DNA from: Saccharofermentans sp.
GTDB taxonomy: Bacteria; Bacillota_A; Clostridia; Saccharofermentanales; Saccharofermentanaceae
Reading direction: 5' to 3'
Assembly (NCBI GenBank): GCA_024692105.1
Contig: JAILMZ010000034.1
Location: forward strand, 1 to 11,207
DNA length: 11,207 bases
Position 1 is the stretch's first letter; every line of letters begins with the position of its first letter. The notes below the pieces were generated by a model, which was not told where the DNA came from, did no database searches, and saw nothing but the letters and a program-made list of their open reading frames with translations. Positions 7,018-11,207 of this stretch are shown here, piece after piece. Both the position numbers and the translations under genes were made by a program.

Positions 7018-8871
7018 TTAATGAAAATACCTGTAGATGTTGGCGGCGTCCGCTTCCGTGATGCCCTTGCATTCGCGAAGTGTCTCCTCGCTTGCTTCCT
7101 CTACCGCCTTTATTGTACCAAAATGCGCAAGAAGTCTCTTTCTCTTGGCGGGACCGATGCCTTCTATGTTCTCGAGTTTGTATCTGATGTTGCGCTTGCC
7201 CGCGAGCTTTCTCTGATAGGATATCGCGAACCTGTGGACCTCGTTCTGGACGGTCGTGAGGAACCTCAAAAGGCAGACCTCGTCGTCGGTCAGGTTCTTG
7301 CCTTCCAAAGGTATCTCGGTGCCGTCTTCCAATACCAGTCCCGATGTCTTGTGACGGTCGTTCTTGTACATGCCCGCAAGCAGGATCTTCTCCGTGCCGG
7401 GAGTGCTCCTTACGACCGATGCCACAGCCGAGAGCTGGCCCTTGCCGCCGTCCACCAGGATGATGTCGGGGTAAGTAAATCCGTCCTCACCGCTGTGCGA
7501 GAACCTGCGCTCCAAGGTCTCCCTCATCGACGCGAAATCGTCCTGCTCAGCCACTCTCTTCATCTTGAACAGGCGGTACGACTGCTTGTCCGGCTTGCCG
7601 TCCTTGAACACGACCATGCCCGAACAGATGTCGTCGTTGCCGAGGTTGCTTATATCGAAAGACTCCGCGCGGGAGATCGTGTTCTCCTCTGCGCCCATGA
7701 GTTTTTCCAGGTATCTTAAAGCCAGCGAAGGATCCGCACCGGCAGCGCCGCCTCTCAATATGCGGCGTACCATCATCTCGCGTGCGTTGTTTTGCGCGAG
7801 CACGGCGAAATCGTGCAGCTCGCCTCTCACCGCCACATGCAGGCGGACCTTTCTTCCTGCCTTGGAAGAGAGGTGCTCTTCTATCGTCTCCTGATCTTCC
7901 GGCATGAATGGTACCAGGATCTCAGGCGGGATGTACGGCGCGTCCTCGTAGTACTGCATCAGGAAATTCTCTATTATTTCCGGCTGTTCGGTGTCCGTTC
8001 CCGAGACGAAATAAGTTGACGAACCGACGACCCTGCCGTCACGGAGCTCAAGCTTTCTGACGCACGTCTCTCCCGCATCGGAGTAGAGTCCGATCGAATC
8101 CGCGTCGCGCTCTATCGACAGGAAAACGCGCTGGTTTTGTTTAATGTTCTCGAGTGCAAAAAGCCTGTCTCTCAGCATGCCCGCACGCTCAAAATCGAGA
8201 GCAGCGGAAGCTTCTTCCATCTGCGCTCTTATGTCCTTTTCGATGCCGTCGTACTTGCCGCGGAAGAACATCACTATCTGCTCAATCATATTGCGGTAGC
8301 TTTCTTCGCTGACCGTGCCGAGACAGGGCGCCATGCACTTGCCGATGTAGTAGTTCAGGCAGGGACGCTCCTTGCCGATGTCTCTCGGGAAGACCTTGCG
8401 GCAGCGCTTGAGCGGAAAGATGTCCGAGATGGACTGCAGCACGAGTGCGCAGTCACCGGCCATGTAGGGGCCGAAGTATACGGCTCCTGCTTTTCGTGCA
8501 TCGGGATCCGCGCGGAATGCCTTGAACACCCTCGGGTACTGCTCGTTCAAGGTTACGCAGATGTACGGGTACCCCTTGTCGTCCCTTAAAAGGATGTTGT
8601 AATGCGGCTGATAACGTTTGATGAGGTTTGCCTCGAGCAGGAGCGCCTCGGGCTCGGTACCCACGACAGTGTACTCGAAGTCGGCAACGTGCGAGACCAT
8701 TGCAGCAACCTTGGGGATCGCGATCGGTCCGCCTCCGAAATAGCTCTTAAGTCTGTTCCTGAGCTTCTTTGCCTTGCCGACATAAATAACAGCCCCGCTG
8801 CTATCTTTCATAAGATAGACGCCGGGACTTTGCGGTACTGTATCTAGGCGCGCGTCAAACTTGCGTGCCAT
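7018..8871 (-). CDS. uvrC: excinuclease ABC subunit C
   Basis: UvrC makes the two incisions in nucleotide excision repair after UvrA/UvrB damage recognition. The 617 residues show the N-terminal GIY-YIG nuclease domain (GVYLMKD at 17-23, VIYVGKAKKLRNRLKSYF at 28-45) for the 3' incision. Four cysteines at 157, 171, 179 and 183 match the pattern reported to bind an iron-sulfur cluster in UvrC. The UVR motif that contacts UvrB is near 212-243 (LDFERAGMLRDRL). The RNase H-like domain for the 5' incision has ESFDISN (Asp406), ILVDGGKGQL (Asp474) and QNEVHRFAI (His546). A helix-hairpin-helix pair closes the protein (IEGIGPAKRKRLLAHFG, 569-585). It begins 2 bp after the HPr-like gene with no clear Shine-Dalgarno, suggesting coupled translation. 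All key residues appear intact. Confidence 0.98.
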   Translation of the reverse strand: MARKFDARLDTVPQSPGVYLMKDSSGAVIYVGKAKKLRNRLKSYFGGGPIAIPKVAAMVSHVADFEYTVVGTEPEALLLEANLIKRYQPHYNILLRDDKGYPYICVTLNEQYPRVFKAFRADPDARKAGAVYFGPYMAGDCALVLQSISDIFPLKRCRKVFPRDIGKERPCLNYYIGKCMAPCLGTVSEESYRNMIEQIVMFFRGKYDGIEKDIRAQMEEASAALDFERAGMLRDRLFALENIKQNQRVFLSIERDADSIGLYSDAGETCVRKLELRDGRVVGSSTYFVSGTDTEQPEIIENFLMQYYEDAPYIPPEILVPFMPEDQETIEEHLSSKAGRKVRLHVAVRGELHDFAVLAQNNAREMMVRRILRGGAAGADPSLALRYLEKLMGAEENTISRAESFDISNLGNDDICSGMVVFKDGKPDKQSYRLFKMKRVAEQDDFASMRETLERRFSHSGEDGFTYPDIILVDGGKGQLSAVASVVRSTPGTEKILLAGMYKNDRHKTSGLVLEDGTEIPLEGKNLTDDEVCLLRFLTTVQNEVHRFAISYQRKLAGKRNIRYKLENIEGIGPAKRKRLLAHFGTIKAVEEASEETLRECKGITEADAANIYRYFH

Positions 8872-8873
8872 TT

Positions 8874-9134
8874 TTATACTGCGGGATTCTTAAGGTGACT
8901 CTTGAGGGTCTCGATGGCTTCTTTCTCGTCGTCGCCGTTAGCTTCGATCTCGATCTCGGCGCCGCTCTGGATGCCTAAGGACATGACTCCGAGAAGGCTC
9001 TTGGCATTAGCTCTTCTGCCGTCTCTGATAAGGTAAATGGTGCTCCTGAAAGCGGAAGCCTTCTGGATCAGAACTGCGACTGCCTTCATCTGCAGGCTGT
9101 CTTCGCACTCAAACATTATACTCTCACAAGTCAT
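8874..9134 (-). CDS. HPr/Crh-like regulatory protein lacking the phosphocarrier histidine
   Basis: HPr-family fold of 86 residues. Normal HPr carries phosphate on His15 for sugar PTS uptake and is phosphorylated on Ser46 by HPr kinase for CcpA-mediated catabolite control. Here the active-site segment, usually G-I-H-A-R-P-A, reads S-L-Q-M-K-A-V (13-19): His15 is Gln, Arg17 is Lys and Pro18 is Ala. The regulatory segment KSLLGVMSLGI (45-55) keeps Ser46 exactly in register. Bacillus Crh also has Gln15 and Ser46, so a regulatory rather than phosphocarrier role is inferred. Crh itself keeps the Ala-Arg-Pro that is lost here, so the symbol crh is not assigned. The ORF extends upstream to 9224, but 9134 is chosen: GGGGG lies 7 nt upstream, the promoter lies within the extension, and numbering then matches HPr. 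It is the first gene before uvrC. Confidence 0.88.
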   Translation of the reverse strand: MTCESIMFECEDSLQMKAVAVLIQKASAFRSTIYLIRDGRRANAKSLLGVMSLGIQSGAEIEIEANGDDEKEAIETLKSHLKNPAV

Positions 9135-9141
9135 GGCATAA

Positions 9142-9146
9142 CCCCC
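9142..9146 (-). promoter_or_regulatory. ribosome binding site deciding the HPr-like gene start
   Basis: GGGGG on the minus strand (within TGGGGGT), 7 nt before the ATG at 9134. The longer in-frame starts at 9161 and 9224 have no comparable site and lie at or upstream of the predicted transcription start. Confidence 0.6.
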
Positions 9147-9162
9147 ATTTATATTCGACATA

Positions 9163-9191
9163 AGTATATTTTTGGAAAGGGGTAAAATCAA
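9163..9191 (-). promoter_or_regulatory. sigma-A-type promoter of the HPr-like gene, uvrC and phosphoesterase group
   Basis: Minus strand: -35 TTGATT (9191-9186), 17-bp spacer, -10 TATACT (9168-9163). The predicted start near 9156 leaves a short leader of about 22 nt containing the Shine-Dalgarno. It lies in the 134-bp gap after rimI. Confidence 0.7.
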
Positions 9192-9210
9192 CACAAAAAA
9201 GGGGGTCTGC

Positions 9211-9239
9211 GGCATTTTCGACAAAACTACTCAAATGCC
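9211..9239 (-). terminator. possible intrinsic terminator after rimI
   Basis: Minus-strand GGCATTT (9239-9233) and AAATGCC (9217-9211) form a 7-bp stem with a 15-nt loop, about 30 nt after the rimI stop. A T6 run occurs on the minus strand but about ten bases beyond the stem, after GCAGACCCCC, which is not ideal. The opposite strand also has T-rich sequence beyond the stem. It is plausible as the end of the tsaE-tsaB-rimI unit but weak. Confidence 0.35.
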
Positions 9240-9268
9240 ATTGATTTACTTTTTTCTTTTGGGTAATT

Positions 9269-9724
9269 TCACAATCCTGCAGGTATGACCGCTCTCTTCA
9301 TGAGGATCGCATCGCGGCCTGCGCCGTAATAATCCCTTCTGCGGTTATACTCGGCAAAGCCGCACTTCCCGTACACGCTCCTGGCGGGTTCGTTGGTGTC
9401 TTCGACTTCAAGGAAGATCTCCTCCGCGCCGCGCGATTTGAGTTCTTCGATGAGCATCTCCACCAGCAGCGTCCCGAGGCCTTTGCCCCTTTGATCCGCG
9501 CGCACAACGAGGTTTCCGACCGATGCTTCGCCTGCCACGACGGATACTCCGATATAGCCTGAAAGGCGCCCGTCTTCATCTTCTTTGACAAGAGCAAACT
9601 TGTCGTCGTCGGTTATGAGTCTTAAGATGTCTTCTTCAGGCCACGGGTGTGCGATGGAACCTTGCTCAAGTCCCATTATCACTGTCACGTCTTCTTTTTC
9701 CGCGAGTCTTATCCCCTCAGCCAT
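9269..9724 (-). CDS. rimI: ribosomal-protein-alanine N-acetyltransferase RimI family
   Basis: A GNAT acetyltransferase; E. coli RimI acetylates the N-terminal alanine of ribosomal protein S18. The 151-residue product has the RimI-type HPWPEEDI near 26-33, the acetyl-CoA-binding V-R-A-D-Q-RGKGLG stretch (74-84), and the C-terminal LEVEDTNEPARSVYGKCGF (105-123) with the conserved Asn111 and Tyr118. The family signature is followed by RRRDYYGAGRDAILMKR (128-144). AAGGA lies 8 nt before the ATG at 9724, which overlaps the tsaB stop in ATGGCTGA. Position after tsaE and tsaB matches the Bacillus tsaE-tsaB-rimI-tsaD cluster, which makes RimI the best name among GNAT proteins; the actual substrate is not proven by sequence. 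Confidence 0.93.
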   Translation of the reverse strand: MAEGIRLAEKEDVTVIMGLEQGSIAHPWPEEDILRLITDDDKFALVKEDEDGRLSGYIGVSVVAGEASVGNLVVRADQRGKGLGTLLVEMLIEELKSRGAEEIFLEVEDTNEPARSVYGKCGFAEYNRRRDYYGAGRDAILMKRAVIPAGL

Positions 9725-10445
9725 TTTGCTGTTCCTTCAATGTCTTTACGCGCGACGCCGCACAGTAGGAAGCCTCGATGTCGCGGCCCGAAATGATGCA
9801 CGCTTCGCCTTTCGCGAAAGCCGCCGCCGCTATTCCCTTTGGCAGTATCGCCGCGCCCTTGGCGTAGTAGACATTGATGTGCGCACCGGCCCTCTCAAAA
9901 GCCTCTTTCATCGTATCCGCGCCGCCTCCGACCACCAGTATCTGCGTCCTCGCACCGTACACGATCTCCGGAGTCCCGAGTATCTTTGCTGCCAGGTCGT
10001 CCGCGTCATAAGCGTCCTCTTTAACGATCGTCTTGGCGGTATCGTCTTCAGCCGCTTGTGCAAACACGCGGTTATTTCGTGCATCAAAAGCGGGGACTAT
10101 CAGGGTGTCTTCTTTTCGTGCGGCCGTGACGTTATCAACGCTCCTGGCAAGCGCCTCGGTCGAAGATACCGGGATGCACCCCTTGCCTGCAGCCAGCGCC
10201 ATGGCCTTTACCGCCGACAGACCGATCCTCACGCCGGTGAAAGATCCCGGACCCACCGTCACTGCATATGCATCCAGGTCCGCGTGGGTGATGTTTGCCT
10301 CCTGCATGACCTCATGCACCAAGGGCATGAAAGTCTCCGAGTGCGTGCGCTTCTCGAGAGAGAGCTTGTATGCTATCTCTTTGCCATCCTCATACACACC
10401 CGCACAGCATGTCGAATTCGATGTATCGCACACAAGTATCCTCAT
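9717..10445 (-). CDS. tsaB: tRNA threonylcarbamoyladenosine biosynthesis protein TsaB
   Basis: TsaB is the non-catalytic partner of TsaD in the TsaB-TsaD-TsaE complex that places t6A at position 37 of tRNAs decoding ANN codons. It has the ASKHA-type fold: MRILVCDTSNSTCCAGVY (1-18), HSETFMPLV (35-43) and the strongly conserved TVGPGSFTGVRIGLSAVKAM (63-82), followed by PVSSTEALA (92-100). At 242 residues the length is normal. The ATG at 10445 overlaps the tsaE stop as ATGA, typical of coupled genes. An in-frame GTG at 10457 would add MRDL and has AGGA about 6 nt upstream, so it cannot be excluded. The ATG start is preferred because it gives the usual MRIL N-terminus. It overlaps rimI by 8 bp. 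Confidence 0.95.
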   Translation of the reverse strand: MRILVCDTSNSTCCAGVYEDGKEIAYKLSLEKRTHSETFMPLVHEVMQEANITHADLDAYAVTVGPGSFTGVRIGLSAVKAMALAAGKGCIPVSSTEALARSVDNVTAARKEDTLIVPAFDARNNRVFAQAAEDDTAKTIVKEDAYDADDLAAKILGTPEIVYGARTQILVVGGGADTMKEAFERAGAHINVYYAKGAAILPKGIAAAAFAKGEACIISGRDIEASYCAASRVKTLKEQQNG

Positions 10446-10894
10446 AAGATCTCGCACCCCGCTTCCTGCGCAGCTTCTTTTGCGGCATCATCCGCCTCGA
10501 AAACGCGCTCATCTCCGCTTCCGGTTATCCTCATGCGGATCGTGCCCCGTGGCAGGACGCCCGAGATGACGTCACTCCACTCGATCACGCATACGCCCTG
10601 TCCGAAATATTCATCAAGCCCCGCATTTATGAAGTCCTCTTCATCTGCCAGCCTGTAGGTATCAAAATGGAACATCTTCAGGCGCCCGCCCTCATACTCG
10701 TTCACGATCGTAAACGTCGGGGATGATACAAAGGAAGTTACTCCCAGCCCTCGCGCAATGCCTCTTGCCAGGCAGGTCTTCCCCGCCCCGAGGTCACCGT
10801 CCAGCGCGATCACGCTTTCGTCCGTAAGGGCGCTCGCGAGTATCCCGCCGAACTTCTCGGTCTGCTCTTCAGATGTGGATTTGAACTTAAACAT
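10442..10894 (-). CDS. tsaE: tRNA threonylcarbamoyladenosine biosynthesis ATPase TsaE
   Basis: TsaE is the P-loop ATPase that drives cycling of the bacterial t6A complex. The 150-residue protein has Walker A GDLGAGKT (33-40), SPTFTIVNEYEGG (58-70), the HFDTYRL motif (76-82) and EWSD (105-108), all diagnostic. The N-terminus MFKFKSTSEEQTEKFG fits the family, so the ATG at 10894 is kept even though there is no good Shine-Dalgarno. A perfect TATAAT occurs only 12 nt upstream of the ATG, so transcription from it would give a nearly leaderless mRNA. It is the first gene of the tsaE-tsaB-rimI group; the long repeat-bearing region lies upstream. Confidence 0.95.
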   Translation of the reverse strand: MFKFKSTSEEQTEKFGGILASALTDESVIALDGDLGAGKTCLARGIARGLGVTSFVSSPTFTIVNEYEGGRLKMFHFDTYRLADEEDFINAGLDEYFGQGVCVIEWSDVISGVLPRGTIRMRITGSGDERVFEADDAAKEAAQEAGCEIL

Positions 10895-10905
10895 AGCCTA
10901 TACAT

Positions 10906-10911
10906 ATTATA
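10906..10911 (-). promoter_or_regulatory. -10-like element just upstream of tsaE
   Basis: Minus-strand TATAAT (10911-10906) ends 11 nt before the tsaE ATG. The best -35 is TTGGCG with only a 15-bp spacer, which is suboptimal. If used, transcription would begin about 5 nt before the start codon. The real promoter may lie further upstream. Confidence 0.35.
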
Positions 10912-10950
10912 CCCAAGGGCTGGACCCGCCAATGCCTTGTCGCTGGAAAT

Positions 10951-10983
10951 TCGCTGAGATTGTCATTTTCAGCGACAAACCAG
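10951..10983. repeat. 33-bp direct repeat, copy 1
   Basis: Begins TCGCTGA and ends in the exact 20-bp core CATTTTCAGCGACAAACCAG (10964-10983). It is identical to copy 2 at 29 of 33 positions. Confidence 0.85.
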
Positions 10984-11000
10984 AGAAATTCGCTGAAAAG

Positions 11001-11033
11001 TCGCTGAAATCACCATTTTCAGCGACAAACCAG
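11001..11033. repeat. 33-bp direct repeat, copy 2
   Basis: Lies exactly 50 bp from copy 1, with the same 20-bp core at 11014-11033. The four differences cluster between the heptad and the core, and here they improve the internal stem to 9 bp. Confidence 0.85.
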
Positions 11034-11073
11034 CGACCGGGAGCGGAGATCCCGCCACCCAGGCAACAAAACC

Positions 11074-11114
11074 TGCTAACAAAAATCAAGAGCTTGTTGG
11101 CAGTTTTCTGTTTT
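11074..11114 (+). terminator. terminator-like hairpin with T-rich tail on the plus strand
   Basis: TGCTAACAA (11074-11082) pairs with TTGTTGGCA (11094-11102), nine pairs including one G-U, with an 11-nt loop. GTTTTCTGTTTT follows. It is well formed only on the plus strand (an A-C mismatch arises on the minus strand), yet no plus-strand gene is visible upstream. Confidence 0.35.
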
Positions 11115-11136
11115 GAAATAACTGGGCATAGCAAAC

Positions 11137-11165
11137 AGACCGGAGTCAAATCCGGTCTTTGTTTT
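11137..11165. terminator. intrinsic terminator, possibly bidirectional
   Basis: A perfect 8-bp stem, AGACCGGA (11137-11144) with TCCGGTCT (11151-11158), and a 6-nt loop. TTGTTTT follows on the plus strand; on the minus strand GTTTG follows and an A-rich stretch precedes. It most likely ends a minus-strand gene lying to the right, with better U-tract quality in the opposite direction. Confidence 0.6.
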
Positions 11166-11178
11166 AGCATTAATGGAT

Positions 11179-11205
11179 TTATGCTGCTTGGTAAACCTCC
11201 ATCAC
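11179..11205 (-). CDS. possible 3' end of an upstream gene (last eight codons)
   Basis: From the window edge one minus-strand frame reads V-M-E-V-Y-Q-A-A and stops with TAA at 11181-11179. The terminator stem begins 20 nt further on, the arrangement expected for a gene end. Eight codons are far too few to name a product. A second frame stops at 11202 and a third stays open to 10907, so the assignment is tentative. Confidence 0.25.
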   Translation of the reverse strand: MMEVYQAA

Positions 11206-11207
11206 TC

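Larger units (their letters stand above)
10939..11037. repeat. 99-bp cluster of seven TCGCTGA-type heptads in direct and inverted order
   Basis: Heptads start at 10940, 10951, 10990 and 11001 (TCGCTGA or TCGCTGG) and, inverted, at 10969, 11019 and 11030 (TCAGCGA or CCAGCGA). The ends form an exact inverted repeat, GTCGCTGG (10939-10946) with CCAGCGAC (11030-11037). Inside, TCGCTGAAA (11001-11009) and TTTCAGCGA (11017-11025) make a perfect 9-bp stem with a 7-nt loop, and 10951-10957 pairs with 10969-10975. The whole could fold as a three-arm structure. Start-to-start spacings are 11, 18, 21, 11, 18 and 11 bp. Its function is unknown. Confidence 0.8.
10895..11207. other. 313-bp region without a confident gene, rich in repeats and hairpins
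   Basis: From tsaE outward this region holds the -10-like site, the heptad repeat cluster (10939-11037), a GC-rich hairpin with CGGGA at 11038-11042 and TCCCG at 11050-11054, two terminator-like hairpins (11074-11114 and 11137-11165), an AT-rich inverted repeat with AGCAT at 11166-11170 and ATGCT at 11181-11185, and possibly the end of a neighbouring gene at the window edge. No tRNA, known riboswitch or coding region with a recognisable product was found. Confidence 0.7.

Noticed and set aside
7018..8871. Asn in place of His after the RNase H catalytic motif of UvrC (FDISN)
   Set aside because: This variant is common in Firmicutes UvrC as far as I recall, and all catalytic acids and the His at 546 are present.
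9142..9206. ACCCCC near 9201-9206 could pair with the GGGGGT of the HPr-like gene ribosome binding site
   Set aside because: The predicted promoter lies between the two segments, so the main transcript would not contain the upstream strand; it could matter only for read-through from rimI.
9585..10658. Plus-strand ORF of 357 codons opposite rimI, tsaB and tsaE
   Set aside because: It lies antisense to three firmly identified genes, has no recognisable domain, and its Arg/Ser/Cys-rich composition is typical of a shadow frame.
10907..11170. Minus-strand 87-codon ORF, open further to the window edge, across the repeat region
   Set aside because: It has no recognisable domain, its sequence is largely the translation of the heptad repeats and hairpins, it crosses two terminator-like stems, and it has no clear ribosome binding site.
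1..11207. Search for CRISPR arrays, insertion sequences, tRNA or rRNA genes and defence systems
   Set aside because: No regular spacer array, transposase, tRNA cloverleaf or defence-type gene was seen; the only direct repeats are the two 33-bp units near 11000.

Overview
The window looks like a piece of a Firmicutes chromosome, most likely a member of the Clostridia. The evidence is the yicC-remA-gmk-rpoZ order known from Bacillus and Clostridium, a single-chain dimeric-type glycyl-tRNA synthetase, a bacterial pyruvate phosphate dikinase closely resembling the clostridial enzyme, a RemA (DUF370) protein and an HPr/Crh-type protein. The genus cannot be fixed from the sequence alone. All twelve confidently called genes lie on the minus strand, so transcription runs from high to low coordinates.

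Layout from right to left. (1) 10895-11207 has no confident gene. It holds a possible 3' gene end at the edge, two terminator-like hairpins and a 99-bp cluster of seven TCGCTGA-type heptads arranged as direct and inverted repeats. (2) tsaE-tsaB-rimI (10894 to 9269) overlap or abut one another. They encode two parts of the tRNA t6A machinery plus the RimI acetyltransferase; tsaD is not in the window. (3) A sigma-A-type promoter (TTGATT-17-TATACT) precedes a second group: an HPr-like gene with Gln15 instead of the catalytic His, then uvrC, then a calcineurin-like phosphoesterase. (4) A second good promoter (TTGCAC-17-TATAAT) and a structured leader precede the third group: yicC-remA-gmk-rpoZ-glyQS-ppdK. 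ppdK runs off the left edge and lacks about its last 77 residues.

How the genes work together. Most are housekeeping: tRNA modification and charging, guanine nucleotide supply, RNA polymerase omega, nucleotide excision repair, RNA decay and PEP/pyruvate interconversion. Two regulators stand out. One is a serine-only HPr paralogue that could report glycolytic state. The other is a cysteine-rich RemA, whose family controls matrix and osmolyte genes in Bacillus.

No mobile element, CRISPR array, tRNA or rRNA was seen. The least ordinary features are the heptad repeat cluster upstream of tsaE, the HPr-like protein without a phosphoryl-accepting His, the long acidic tail on omega, the cysteines in RemA, and the hairpin at the predicted 5' end of the yicC operon mRNA.
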